Translations under genes and position numbers: made by a program
NCBI RefSeq assembly: GCF_003050835.1
Contig: NZ_QAOJ01000004.1
Span: 186,001-250,000, forward strand
Source: Pseudomonas sp. GV071
GTDB lineage: Bacteria > Pseudomonadota > Gammaproteobacteria > Pseudomonadales > Pseudomonadaceae
Direction: 5' to 3'
Length of the DNA stretch: 64,000 bases
Shown here: positions 8,341-16,800 of the stretch, piece by piece
How positions within the stretch are numbered: position 1 is the first letter of the stretch
How the letters are laid out: the number at the start of each line of letters is the position of its first letter
Notes under the pieces: generated by a model
What the model was told of the DNA's origin: nothing
What the model saw: the letters and a program-made list of their open reading frames with translations, nothing else
Databases searched by the model: none

Positions 8341-9213
8341 ATGTCCCAGCTTCCGCACATTCAGGTGTTCCAATCGCTCAACAGCTCGCCCCATGCGCAG
8401 CTGGAGCATTGTGCCGAGTTGGGTGATGGCCTCACCGCCGCGCTGTGGAGCAATTACCACGACGCCCGCGAGTACCAGAGGCCGAGTCATCACACCCTGT
8501 CGTGCTACCTGGCCGGCGGTACCGGCACCTTCCGCCGCGACAACCCAGGCGCCAAGGGCGGGCCGGGCAAGCTGTGCATTATGCCGGCCGGTCACGATTC
8601 GTCCTGGGTGATCAATGGCGATATCCGCCTGGCGCACCTGTACATCAGCCCCGAGCGTTTTGCCCTCAGCGCAGTCAGCTTGCTGGACCGCGAGCCACGG
8701 GAAGTGGAATTGCGTGAAAGCACCTTCGTCGACGACCCGGTGCAGGCGCAGCTGTTTCGCCAGCTCAGCGCGTTGAACTGGAACGAGCCGGGCGAGCGTT
8801 TGCTGACCAGCAGCCTGGCCCATGAAATGCTCAGCCACGCCCTGCTGCATCAGGTGGGTCAGCGGCAGAATCTGCGCTTGAAAGGTGGTTTGGCGCCGGG
8901 CTTGCGCCGGCAGTTGCGCGATTACATCGAAGCGCACCTGAGCGAGCCGATCAGCCTGGGGCAATTGGCCGGAATAGCGGCGTTATCGGAATACCACTTC
9001 GCGCGGATGTTCCGCGAAAGCTTCGGCGTGCCGCCGCACCGTTACCTGTTGGCACGGCGGCTGGTGCGAGCGCAGCAGCTGTTGAAGCAAACCACCCTGC
9101 CCCTGGGCGAAGTGGCGCTGGCGTGTGGTTTTGCCAGCGCCAGCCATTTCAGCACCACCTTCCGCAATGCCCTGGGCGCGACGCCTGGGGAGTATCGGTT
9201 GGCGCTGCGGTAA
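8341..9213 (+). CDS. AraC-family transcriptional regulator
   Basis: A 290-residue regulator with an N-terminal cupin-like sensing region (about 20-160) and a C-terminal double helix-turn-helix (about 185-285). The HTH region carries ISLGQLAGIAALSEYHFARMF and the second-HTH signature GFASASHFSTTFRNALGATPGEYR. It is divergent from the EamA exporter with 149 bp between the two starts, the usual layout for an AraC activator controlling an exporter; the ligand is unknown. A REPIN begins 10 bp after its stop. Confidence 0.92.
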   Translation: MSQLPHIQVFQSLNSSPHAQLEHCAELGDGLTAALWSNYHDAREYQRPSHHTLSCYLAGGTGTFRRDNPGAKGGPGKLCIMPAGHDSSWVINGDIRLAHLYISPERFALSAVSLLDREPREVELRESTFVDDPVQAQLFRQLSALNWNEPGERLLTSSLAHEMLSHALLHQVGQRQNLRLKGGLAPGLRRQLRDYIEAHLSEPISLGQLAGIAALSEYHFARMFRESFGVPPHRYLLARRLVRAQQLLKQTTLPLGEVALACGFASASHFSTTFRNALGATPGEYRLALR

Positions 9214-9222
9214 GCGTTTTTT

Positions 9223-9284
9223 GTGGGAGGGGCTTTAGCCGCGAGATGTTGATCTTAAAAGCTCGCGGCTAAAGCCCCTCCCAC
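9223..9284. repeat. REPIN (GTGGGAGGGGC type)
   Basis: gtgggaggggctttagccgcgag and ctcgcggctaaagcccctcccac form long inverted arms around a 16-nt spacer. It belongs to the second REP subfamily in this window, with copies at 15702-15766 and 23114-23178. Confidence 0.93.
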
Positions 9285-9299
9285 CAGTTTCTGCGTTTG

Positions 9300-9623
9300 T
9301 TATGCCAACAACGCCAACAAACCACCCAACGGCAGCAAGCCACCGATCGGCAGCACCCAGCGGTTACGCCAGGCCATCAGCAGGCCGACGGCCAGGCCGG
9401 CGAGCATCAGTTGCAGCAGGCCGGTGATGATGCCCATGTCCGCCGTCAGCTCGGCGATATTCAGGCCCATGGCCACTGCCAGCAACAGGGCGCCGACCGC
9501 CCGTAAGCTTCGAGTGCGGGCGGTGGACGGTGCGCTGCTGAGCAGTGCTTTGTGATGACGGGACATGGCCAGGCACAGGGCGGTCATGCCCAGGTAGTTG
9601 AGACCGAATGCGAGGAACAACAT
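9300..9623 (-). CDS. DUF3325 membrane protein of iron-uptake cluster
   Basis: A 107-residue inner-membrane protein with three predicted spans (about 1-20, 43-62 and 66-105), matching DUF3325 by size, composition and context. It is the last gene of the TonB-receptor operon; its start overlaps the PepSY-TM stop by 1 nt (9623). DUF3325, DUF3649 and PepSY-TM proteins recur together next to siderophore receptors. An accessory role in siderophore reduction at the inner membrane is inferred. Confidence 0.8.
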   Translation of the reverse strand: MLFLAFGLNYLGMTALCLAMSRHHKALLSSAPSTARTRSLRAVGALLLAVAMGLNIAELTADMGIITGLLQLMLAGLAVGLLMAWRNRWVLPIGGLLPLGGLLALLA

Positions 9624-11221
9624 CAGACGCCCTCCTCGACCAGTTCACGCCGTTCACGTTTGCTCCGCGCCTTCACCGGCGCCTCTTTGGCCACCCGCGG
9701 CCACCAGGCCATCTTGGCGCACAGCAGGCCGGCGGCGAAGATCGCCAGGTCGATGCCCGGCACACGCCAGTCACCCCGTGCAATGGCAGCGCTGAGGGCG
9801 CCCGGTTGGCCGGTGAGAACGTCGAGCGCTGGCACGCCGAGTGCCAATACCGCGCCGACGGCGAACAGGTCGCGCCCTACCCGGCCGCTGTTACGGCGGA
9901 CCACAGCCCACAGTGCCACGGCGACCCACACAGCGATGAAGACGTAGGCTTCCCAATGGTCGCGCAGGTTGACGGTAGCCGGAATCAGGCGGTTGCCGTA
10001 GAGCAGGCCGAGGCTGGCAATCGGCAGGCCGCCGATCACTGCGCCGTTCATGGCACGGACAAAGCCGATGCCCCAGCCGCCCTTGGCTTCGCGCTTGCGC
10101 AGCCACACTTGCAGGCCACCGACCACCATGGCGCAGCCCATCAGGCCCAGACCCAGGTACAGCCAACGAACAATGGCGCCGCCGAACTGAGCCATGTGCA
10201 CATTGGTCAGCCAGGCATACGCGGTGTAGCCGGGCTTGTAGGGTTTCTGTTCGTGGAGGAAGGCGCCGGTGGTGGCGTCGTAGGACATGATCCACTGGAA
10301 GTCGACCACGCGGGAGCGGTCGTAGCGGCGAATGTCCACCACGGCGCCTTTGTCGCCTGGGTGGTGCACGCTGATCCAGCCCAGTTCAGTACCGCCCTGA
10401 TCACTGGCAGCCCAACGCCGCTTGGCGTCGAGCACCAGCTTGTCGATGGAGGCGGCATGGTCGGTTTTGCGCTTGAGCTCTTCGCGGCCGAACTGGCCCT
10501 GCACTTCGGAGAACATCTTTTCGATGTCGCCCTTGTAGCCGACCTTGAGCCCGGCGGGCATATAGAAGGTGACGAAAATCGCCAGGCCGGTGTAGGCGAT
10601 CAGCAGGTGGAACGGCAGGCCGACTACGCCGAACAGGTTGTGCGCATCCAGCCAGGCGCGCTGGCCATTGGCGTCGGGGCGCAGGGTGAAGAAGTCTTTG
10701 AAGATACGCCGGTGAATGATGATGCCGCTGACCAGCGCCACCAGCATGAACATCCCGGCAATCGCGACGATGTACATGCCGAGCATGCCGCCAAACAGGT
10801 TGTAGTGCAGGGTGAACCAGAAATTGCCGCCGAGGGTTTTCGGCAGAGCTTCGCCGGTTTGCGGGTCGAGGGTGAAGCTGACAAACGGCTCCAGCTCGTT
10901 TTGCGGCTCGTAACCGGCATACCAGTAGGGTTGGCGGTCATCTGGCGGACGCATCCAGATGGCGTGCGGCGGTTTCGGTGCCTGCTTTTGCACCCAGGCA
11001 CTGACCTGGTCGAGGCTCAGGCTGGTTTCGCCGACCGGGTGCAGGGCCGGGCGCATCCACACTTCCAGCTCTTTGTCGAAGCAGGCAATGCTGCCGCCGA
11101 ACAGAATCACAAACAGCAACCAGGACGGCAGCAGGCCGCCCCAGGTGTGCAGCCCGGCCATGGCCTGGCGCAAGCTTTTGTTTTTTACCGTAGTCACCGA
11201 AGTGTTATCCGCCGAACTCAT
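9623..11221 (-). CDS. PepSY-associated TM protein (likely siderophore-iron reductase)
   Basis: A 532-residue membrane protein. It opens with a short cytosolic tail and HTWGGLLPSWLLFVILFGG (span 1), then a periplasmic PepSY region and further spans carrying conserved histidines (for example HAIWMRPP and LHYNLFGGMLGMY). Members next to siderophore receptors, such as pyoverdine-linked FpvG, reduce ferric siderophores in the periplasm to release Fe2+; that function is inferred. It overlaps DUF3649 by 4 nt upstream and DUF3325 by 1 nt downstream, so the three are coupled. The 573-aa plus-strand frame over this gene is a shadow. Confidence 0.9.
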   Translation of the reverse strand: MSSADNTSVTTVKNKSLRQAMAGLHTWGGLLPSWLLFVILFGGSIACFDKELEVWMRPALHPVGETSLSLDQVSAWVQKQAPKPPHAIWMRPPDDRQPYWYAGYEPQNELEPFVSFTLDPQTGEALPKTLGGNFWFTLHYNLFGGMLGMYIVAIAGMFMLVALVSGIIIHRRIFKDFFTLRPDANGQRAWLDAHNLFGVVGLPFHLLIAYTGLAIFVTFYMPAGLKVGYKGDIEKMFSEVQGQFGREELKRKTDHAASIDKLVLDAKRRWAASDQGGTELGWISVHHPGDKGAVVDIRRYDRSRVVDFQWIMSYDATTGAFLHEQKPYKPGYTAYAWLTNVHMAQFGGAIVRWLYLGLGLMGCAMVVGGLQVWLRKREAKGGWGIGFVRAMNGAVIGGLPIASLGLLYGNRLIPATVNLRDHWEAYVFIAVWVAVALWAVVRRNSGRVGRDLFAVGAVLALGVPALDVLTGQPGALSAAIARGDWRVPGIDLAIFAAGLLCAKMAWWPRVAKEAPVKARSKRERRELVEEGV

Positions 11222-11544
11222 CGCCGTGCTCCAAAATCACCTGCCAGCAGGGCTGCCAGCGCCAACACCACGCTCAACCCCACCAGCACCAGCCAGGCCC
11301 GCGAGGCGGACCGGGCAGCGAAGGTATAAACAATAGCCGTGAGGTAGACGATAAAACTCGCCAGGCTGGCGAACACCACGCGGTCACTGCGCACCAGCGG
11401 CAGGTAGACGGTCAGGAACATGGTGCTGGCATACGCCAGGCCATAGCCGGCGAAAATTGCCGCGACGATGCGCGAACCCAAGGCCAGGCCCGGAGATGTG
11501 CTCCAGGCCTTGGCGGTGGTTTTGGCAGAAATAACGTTACTCAC
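11218..11544 (-). CDS. DUF3649 membrane protein of iron-uptake cluster
   Basis: A 108-residue protein with three hydrophobic spans (about 21-46, 53-75 and 82-102). It matches DUF3649, annotated in many Pseudomonas as an iron-transporter accessory. Its start lies 20 bp after the TonB-receptor stop and its stop overlaps the PepSY-TM start by 4 nt. The specific function is unknown. Confidence 0.85.
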   Translation of the reverse strand: MSNVISAKTTAKAWSTSPGLALGSRIVAAIFAGYGLAYASTMFLTVYLPLVRSDRVVFASLASFIVYLTAIVYTFAARSASRAWLVLVGLSVVLALAALLAGDFGARR

Positions 11545-11564
11545 AGGACTCCTTCATTGCCGCG

Positions 11565-13997
11565 TTACCAGTCATAGGTCGCGCTCGCCGTTACCGTGCG
11601 CCCGTAGCCGAAGTAGCAGGCTTGCTCGGTGCACGAGCTGTAGTATTCCTTGTCGTCCAGATTGCTGGCGTTCACCGCCAGTTTCAGGCCGTCGATTTTG
11701 TAGTGCAGGCTGGCGTCGAACAAGGTGTAGCCGCCAGTTTCCACGTTGATGATGCGCGGGCCGTAGAGGCCATAGAGGGCATTGCGGCCGGTGTACGAGG
11801 TCTCGCCGGTATAACGCGCGCCAAAACCTGCGCCCAGGCCGGCCAGCGGACCGCTCTGCTGGGTGTAGTCCAGCCAGGCACCGGCTGATTCGCGTGGCAC
11901 GTAGGGCATGCGGGTGTCTTCTTCCCAGGCGTTGACGCTCTTTCGCACACGCGCATCGGTGCGGCTGTAGTTGGCGGTCAGGTCCAGACCTTCGGCGAGG
12001 CTGGCCAGTGCTTCGATCTCGAAGCCTTTGCTGCGCACTTCGCCCACCTGACGCACGTCGGTGGGGTTGTTGGGGTTGGTGCTGACCACGTTCTGCTTGG
12101 TGATATCGAAGTACGCCACGCTGATAAAGCTGCGCCCACCATCGGGCTGGTACTTGATCCCTGCTTCGTACTGCTTGCCGGTTTCGGGATCGAACGGCTG
12201 GTTGGTCACCGGGTCGGTGGCGGCGGTCGGGTTGAACGACTCGCTGTAGCTGACATAAGGCGCCAGGCCGTTGTCGGCGACATACACCAGACCTACGCGG
12301 CCAGTGAAGGCTTCGTCGTCACGGCTGACGCTGCTGCCGTTGAGGTTGCTGTCGGTGTCGCCCTTGGCAATGTCGTAGCGCCCGCCGAGCAGCAGGTTCC
12401 AGTGTTCATCGAACTTGATCTGGTCCTGGGCATAGAAGCCGGTTTGGCGACGCATGATGTCGTTGTCGGCGTCTTTGCCGGGCAGTGCCACATTGAGGCC
12501 GTAATGCGGGTCGAGCAGGTCGAGGGTCGGCCCGGTGCCCAGGCGGCTGATCTCATGGTCATCCAGACGGCGCCAGTCGACACCCAGCAACAGGTTGTGG
12601 CTCAGGGGGCCGGTGGCGAAATTGGCTTCGGCCTGGTTATCCAGCGACCAGGCGTTGAATTGCTCGTCCTTGACGTTGGAGGTACGGGTCAAGGTGCGGC
12701 CATCGAAACGCACACCGTTGTTGTTCAGGTAGCGGTAGTCGTAATTCATGTTTTCGTAGCGCAGGTTCTGGCGCAGCGACCACACGTCGTTGAGGCGATG
12801 GGACAGCTCGTAACCGAGCGAGGCGTGGGTGCGCTCGAACTTGTTGAAGTTCGGGTCGCCCTCGTAGAACTCGCGGTCGCGATTGCCTTGCAGGCGGAAC
12901 GCTTGAACCAGCTCCGGGGCAAAGGCGCGGCTGAAGGCGAAGTCGCCGTCGTCTTTCTGGTAGGTGGCGAGCAGGGTCAGTTCGGTGTCATCGCTCGGCC
13001 GCCAGGTGAGGGTCGGCGCGAAGGCTTGGCGGCGGTTGTCGGTTTTGTCGACCTGGCCATTCATGTCATTGCCAAGCATCGTCACCCGATACGCCAGTGT
13101 GCCCTGGTCGTCCAACGGGCCACCGAAGTCGGCGGCCAGTTCGCCAAGGTCATGGCTGCCGGCGCGCACACTGATTTCATGCAGCGGGGTGTCGGGGGCA
13201 CGTTTGCTCACCAGGTTGACCACCCCGCCTGGCTCGCTCTGGCCGTACAGCACCGAGGCCGGGCCCCGCAGCACTTCCACCCGTTCGAGCAGGTAGGTGT
13301 CGGGACGCATGATGCCGTAGGTGCTGCGCGCCAGCGGCAAGCTGTTGACGAAGGTCGAGCTCTTGGAGTCGAAGCCGCGCAAGCTCATCCAGTCGTAACG
13401 CGGGTCGTAGCCATAAGGCACGCTGACGTTGGGGGTGTAGCGCAGGGCTTGTTCGACTGTGGTGACGCCCCGGGCGTCCATCTGTTCGCGGCTGACCACC
13501 GAGATCGATTGCGGGGTTTCCAGAATCGAGGCGTCCGTCTTGGTCCCGACCCGGGTGCGTTTGGCGACATAACTGCCCACCGGGCCGACAGCGGAGTCGA
13601 CCTGCGTGCTGCTATTGATGTTGATGTCGCCCAATTCCACCTCTCCCCCTTTGAGGGTTGGAGCCTGTTCTATCCGAAAACTGCCATCACTGGCCTGCAC
13701 CGCACGTAACCCTGAACCGGCGAGCAACTGGGCAAAGCCCTGCTGCACCGGGTATTGCCCGCTGAGCCCGGCACTGCTGCGCCCGGCGGTAAGCTGCGGG
13801 TCGAAGCTGAGCAACACCCCGGCACGCCGGGCAAAGGCGTTCAAGGCGCTGTCCAGCGAACCCGCCGGAATCTGGTAATCCTGTGTTGCCGGCGCAGCGT
13901 TGGCGGCCATCGGCAATACGGCCAGGGGCAGGCTGACGCTGAGCAATGCCACGCGCACGGCGCGGGCCAGGGAATGCGGAGTGCAAAGAACGGCCAT
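11565..13997 (-). CDS. TonB-dependent siderophore receptor with STN signalling domain
   Basis: An 810-residue outer-membrane receptor. A signal peptide (about 1-34, ending ANA) is followed by an STN domain (about 40-110: SLDSALNAFARRAGVLLSF). Next come the TonB plug (about 145-270, with ETPQSISVVSREQMDARG) and a 22-stranded barrel ending in aromatic ATYDW. The STN domain is the part that contacts a FecR-type anti-sigma factor, which is encoded directly upstream with an ECF sigma factor, so this receptor both imports and senses its siderophore. The ligand cannot be read from sequence; the general layout resembles FoxA, FiuA and FpvA receptors. A possible FecI-type promoter is at 14110-14134. 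Confidence 0.94.
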   Translation of the reverse strand: MAVLCTPHSLARAVRVALLSVSLPLAVLPMAANAAPATQDYQIPAGSLDSALNAFARRAGVLLSFDPQLTAGRSSAGLSGQYPVQQGFAQLLAGSGLRAVQASDGSFRIEQAPTLKGGEVELGDININSSTQVDSAVGPVGSYVAKRTRVGTKTDASILETPQSISVVSREQMDARGVTTVEQALRYTPNVSVPYGYDPRYDWMSLRGFDSKSSTFVNSLPLARSTYGIMRPDTYLLERVEVLRGPASVLYGQSEPGGVVNLVSKRAPDTPLHEISVRAGSHDLGELAADFGGPLDDQGTLAYRVTMLGNDMNGQVDKTDNRRQAFAPTLTWRPSDDTELTLLATYQKDDGDFAFSRAFAPELVQAFRLQGNRDREFYEGDPNFNKFERTHASLGYELSHRLNDVWSLRQNLRYENMNYDYRYLNNNGVRFDGRTLTRTSNVKDEQFNAWSLDNQAEANFATGPLSHNLLLGVDWRRLDDHEISRLGTGPTLDLLDPHYGLNVALPGKDADNDIMRRQTGFYAQDQIKFDEHWNLLLGGRYDIAKGDTDSNLNGSSVSRDDEAFTGRVGLVYVADNGLAPYVSYSESFNPTAATDPVTNQPFDPETGKQYEAGIKYQPDGGRSFISVAYFDITKQNVVSTNPNNPTDVRQVGEVRSKGFEIEALASLAEGLDLTANYSRTDARVRKSVNAWEEDTRMPYVPRESAGAWLDYTQQSGPLAGLGAGFGARYTGETSYTGRNALYGLYGPRIINVETGGYTLFDASLHYKIDGLKLAVNASNLDDKEYYSSCTEQACYFGYGRTVTASATYDW

Positions 13998-14109
13998 GAA
14001 CGAATCCTTCGGCTAGAAAAAATGGTTAGCGGAAGGGAGGCCGAGCAAATCCGAAAAACCTGCAAAACTTTTTGCGAATTATTTACATCGGCGAGCAAAT
14101 TGCAATCAA

Positions 14110-14134
14110 GAGACGACCAAAAGGCCGTATTTCC
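14110..14134 (-). promoter_or_regulatory. Candidate ECF (FecI-type) promoter of the TonB receptor
   Basis: On the minus strand GGAAAT is followed, after 17 nt, by TC. This matches the GGAAAT-N17-TC pattern described for FecI-dependent promoters, 113 nt upstream of the receptor start. It is a pattern match by eye only; an AT-rich stretch at 14071-14090 (ttgcgaattatttac) nearby resembles the candidate Fur site at 15640-15659. Confidence 0.4.
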
Positions 14135-14157
14135 GGGCTTTGCAGTTGTAACAGGGC

Positions 14158-15105
14158 TTATGCCGGCGCCAGGGTGACCCACCAACGGGTGCGATACAGC
14201 ACCTGCACCGGCAGGGTTCTGGCCACGGCCTGCAGGGCTCGCTCGCTGTCGTCCAGAGGGAACACGCCCGAGATGCGCAGCTCGGCCACTGCCGGATCGC
14301 AGCGCAATACGCCGTGGCGCTGACGGCTCAACTCGCTGGCGAAGTCGGCCAGGCGCATCTGCCGGGCGACCAGCACGCCGTCGATCCAGCTGCTGCGCTC
14401 GCTGTCCACCGGTTGTGGAGTCCGTATGCCGTCGAGGCCAAAACGGGTCTGCCAGCCCTGCTCCACCACGCTGGCATTGCTGCCATTGCCGGGATGCACC
14501 TCCACCGCCCCGGCATACACCGCCAAATCGCAGAGTTCGCCCTGTTCGCGCACCAGAAAACACGTACCCAAGGCGCGCAAACGACCCTGCGCGGTATTGA
14601 CCCAGAACAGACGGCGCTGCGGGTCGGCGGCGGTTTCGATAAAGATCTCGCCCTGGTACAGGCGGATCAGCCGTTGCTCGCTGCTGTAGTGAATATCCAC
14701 CGCCGTGCTGGCATTCAGGTGCAGGCTGCCGCCATCGGGCAACGTGAATTTGCGCCGCTCGCCAACGCCGGTGCGCAGGTCCGCCAGCCAGGGCTGCACG
14801 CCGTTGCTGTGACTGGCGATAACCCCGGTGCCGCCTGCGGCAATCAATACCGCCAGGGCTTTCAAGGCGCGGCGACGTTGCGGATCGTGGCGGGCGCCGT
14901 CGAGGGTGGCGTGGCCGATACCGGGCGTGATCGCCGCGAAGCGTCCGCCCAGGGCGTCCAGGCGTTGCCAAGCCAGTTCGTTGTCCGGGTGCTGGGCGCG
15001 CCAGTATTGGCAGGCGTTCACTTCGTCCGCCGCACAGGTGCCGGAAGCCAGACGCACCCGCCAGGCAATGGCTTGTTCGACCACTGCCATATTCAGCGCC
15101 GTCAT
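14158..15105 (-). CDS. FecR-family anti-sigma factor / sigma regulator
   Basis: A 315-residue protein with an N-terminal cytosolic region (about 1-75, anti-sigma part with WRAQHPDNELAWQRLDAL). One membrane span follows (about 88-105: RALKALAVLIAAGGTGVIA), then a periplasmic FecR domain (FTLPDGGSLHLNASTAVDI) and a C-terminal STN-contact region. It relays receptor occupancy to the sigma factor. The ATG at 15105 overlaps the sigma-gene stop (ATGA), so the longer in-frame start at 15183 is rejected. Confidence 0.93.
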   Translation of the reverse strand: MTALNMAVVEQAIAWRVRLASGTCAADEVNACQYWRAQHPDNELAWQRLDALGGRFAAITPGIGHATLDGARHDPQRRRALKALAVLIAAGGTGVIASHSNGVQPWLADLRTGVGERRKFTLPDGGSLHLNASTAVDIHYSSEQRLIRLYQGEIFIETAADPQRRLFWVNTAQGRLRALGTCFLVREQGELCDLAVYAGAVEVHPGNGSNASVVEQGWQTRFGLDGIRTPQPVDSERSSWIDGVLVARQMRLADFASELSRQRHGVLRCDPAVAELRISGVFPLDDSERALQAVARTLPVQVLYRTRWWVTLAPA

Positions 15106-15632
15106 GCGTAGAGCGCCTTGTAGCAATGGCTGAACGCCTGGGTCATGTATTGCTGGATGGAGCTGATGGACAAGCCCATGCACTCGGCGATCTGCGGGTA
15201 GGTCAGGCCATCCAGCTGCGAGAGCAAAAAGGCTTCGCGCACCTTGGGTTTGAGGCCATCGAGCAGGCGGTCGATTTCAATCAGGGTTTCCAGCACCAGG
15301 GCGCGCGATTCCGGCGACGGCACTTCTGGCTCGGGCAGATTGGCCAGGGCGTCGAGGTAGGCACGTTCCAGGCTGGCGCGGCGGTAGTGGTCGATCAGCA
15401 GGCCACGGGCGATAGTGGCAAGAAAAGCGCGCGGCTCACGCAGCTCTTTGCTTTCGCGCTGCAACAGCACGCGCACGAAGGTGTCCTGCGCCAGGTCAGC
15501 GGCGTTGTGCGGGCAATCGGTACGTTGCCGCAACCAGCCATTCAGCCAGCGGTGATGGTCGTAGTACAGCGCAGAAAGAAAGGAGGAAAACGCGGATTGA
15601 GCCGGCACAGCCTGCACCTGAATGGGTGACAC
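15102..15632 (-). CDS. ECF RNA polymerase sigma factor (FecI-like)
   Basis: A 176-residue iron-type ECF sigma factor. Region 2 is at about 25-85 (DLAQDTFVRVLLQ, AFLATIARGLLIDHYRR). Region 4 is at about 115-170 (LDGLKPKVREAFLLSQLDGLTYPQIAE, SISSIQQYMTQAFSHCY). It is predicted to drive the adjacent TonB receptor when FecR releases it. It starts with GTG (MSPIQVQ); the ribosome site is weak. A Fur-like palindrome immediately upstream suggests iron repression of the whole cluster. Confidence 0.94.
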   Translation of the reverse strand: MSPIQVQAVPAQSAFSSFLSALYYDHHRWLNGWLRQRTDCPHNAADLAQDTFVRVLLQRESKELREPRAFLATIARGLLIDHYRRASLERAYLDALANLPEPEVPSPESRALVLETLIEIDRLLDGLKPKVREAFLLSQLDGLTYPQIAECMGLSISSIQQYMTQAFSHCYKALYA

Positions 15633-15639
15633 GTTCTTA

Positions 15640-15659
15640 AATGCGAATATATTTCAATT
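15640..15659. promoter_or_regulatory. Candidate Fur box upstream of the ECF sigma gene
   Basis: AATGCGAATATATTTCAATT matches about 13 of 18 defined positions of AATGATAATNATTCTCATT and is partly palindromic. It lies 7 nt upstream of the sigma-factor start, where bound Fur would block transcription. Judged by eye, without a score. Confidence 0.45.
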
Positions 15660-15701
15660 AAGACATAGTGTCACGCATATGCCGTTGCCGAGCCCTAAAG
15701 G

Positions 15702-15766
15702 CATCGCGGCTAAAGCCCCTCCCACAAGGAATCACCTACTCCGTGGGAGGGGCTTTAGCCGCGATG
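15702..15766. repeat. REPIN (GTGGGAGGGGC type)
   Basis: catcgcggctaaagcccctcccac and gtgggaggggctttagccgcgatg are perfect inverted arms separated by 17 nt. It lies between the sigma gene and the first DUF3509 gene. Confidence 0.95.
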
Positions 15767-15799
15767 CTGTTGATGTTTCGCGCAGAAATCGACCGCCGC

Positions 15800-16072
15800 T
15801 TACACCAAGGTTTCATTGGCTGCCGGGCTGAGCTTGCCCAGGCAGGACAGCCCGCGTCCCTGGTCGATGGCCAGGCCGAAGCGAATGCTGGTGATCACCT
15901 GTTCAAGCTTTTCCACGTCCGCCAATTGGTCGCTGCTGAGCATGCGCTGGGCCACGCGGCCCTGGTCGTTGGACAAGGAAAGCATCGCGCTGCCATCCGG
16001 GCTGCCGATGCTGAAACGCACCAGGAACTCATCCTTAAAAGAGTCGCTGACGTATTTGAAGGGATTAACCAT
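15800..16072 (-). CDS. DUF3509 protein, paralogue 1
   Basis: A 90-residue protein starting MVNPFKYVSDSFKDEFLVRFS, which aligns with the divergent protein at 16552 (MHNPFQLLTEAFHPQYRVNLS). Both continue with xxDGSxMLxLSxxxxxVAxRxxS, the DUF3509 pattern found almost only in Pseudomonas. The ATG at 16072 is chosen because homology begins there; the 52-residue in-frame extension upstream has no family likeness. The C-terminal tail (GRGLSCLGKLSPAANETLV) is longer than in paralogue 2. Function unknown. Confidence 0.82.
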   Translation of the reverse strand: MVNPFKYVSDSFKDEFLVRFSIGSPDGSAMLSLSNDQGRVAQRMLSSDQLADVEKLEQVITSIRFGLAIDQGRGLSCLGKLSPAANETLV

Positions 16073-16551
16073 GGCCTCATACCTCGGTTTGTTCGGTTTC
16101 TGGCTAATCCCTTCGCAAGTCAGGGGCCAAGTTTGTATCCAACGCGACAAGCGGTCGTGAATAAAAGCTTTGAGGTCGCTATTTATCCGACTTGGCAGTT
16201 CTGAACGCGGTTTTGCGCTTGTTTTCACACGCTCGTTTCAGCGAAAAGTGCACCGCAAACAATCACTTGCCCTGTTACTGGGCAGTTATTTTGCGGTGCC
16301 ATTATCCGGCCACCAAAGGCCATTCATTTAATTGCGCGGGGGAATTTGGAGGTTTTCCGAGGGCCGACTACGCTGGATACCTGTGTCGCAAAACTTCTTG
16401 TCCGAAGACCAGAACTTTGTACGAGCGCGACCGGTCAACAACCAAGACTTGAATAACAAGACTTGCCTAACTGGTGTGCAAACCAGGCTGTTTCAACTAC
16501 CTGCCACTGCCAAGTTTTATTCAGCCCTATTTAGCAAACAGGTAATGGACT
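16073..16551. other. 479-bp divergent intergenic region between DUF3509 paralogues
   Basis: It holds the promoters of both divergent DUF3509 genes, an extended hairpin at 16250-16299 and no convincing ORF. The base composition is more AT-rich than the surrounding genes. The stretch 16460-16551 has a second weak inverted repeat (ctggt gtgcaa accag) before the plus-strand DUF3509 gene, so a long leader or a small RNA is possible. Confidence 0.6.
16250..16299. repeat. Long nested hairpin (10-bp perfect arms plus inner stem)
   Basis: gcaccgcaaa at 16250-16259 is exactly complementary to tttgcggtgc at 16290-16299. Inside, tgccc (16268-16272) pairs with gggca (16280-16284). No T-run follows on either strand, so it is not a classic terminator. 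It differs from the REP families in this window. Confidence 0.75.
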
Positions 16552-16776
16552 ATGCACAATCCCTTTCAGTTACTGACCGAAGCGTTCCACCCGCAATACC
16601 GCGTCAACCTGAGCATCGAGCGGCTCGATGGCAGCATCATGTTGACCTTGTCAGAAGAGCAGACAGTAGTGGCCAAACGGCTGATCAGCCCGGCCCAGCG
16701 CAATGACGAACGACGGCTTCGCAACGTGATCCGCTCCTTGCAGCAACGCATTGAGCTCGAACACGCTGCGGTTTAG
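16552..16776 (+). CDS. DUF3509 protein, paralogue 2
   Basis: A 74-residue protein, a typical length for DUF3509. Landmarks are MHNPFQLLTEAF, LDGSIMLTLSEEQTVVAKRLISPAQ and a C-terminal charged helix (RRLRNVIRSLQQRIE). An AACAGGTAATGG context provides a modest ribosome site. It is divergent from paralogue 1 across 479 bp and followed after 24 bp by the convergent psiE stop. Function unknown; no signal peptide. Confidence 0.87.
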   Translation: MHNPFQLLTEAFHPQYRVNLSIERLDGSIMLTLSEEQTVVAKRLISPAQRNDERRLRNVIRSLQQRIELEHAAV

Positions 16777-16800
16777 GCCCCTTCCCCCACAGCACAGCGC

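Noticed and set aside
9608..11329. 573-aa plus-strand frame
   Set aside because: It lies antisense to the PepSY-TM gene, has His/Gln/Val-rich shadow composition and no family likeness; a high-GC codon-bias artefact.
12402..13709. 435-aa plus-strand frame
   Set aside because: Antisense to the TonB receptor with Val/His/Gln bias and no domain.
15702..15766. Possible CRISPR repeat
   Set aside because: Inverted arms around a single spacer are a REPIN; there is no series of direct repeats and no cas gene.
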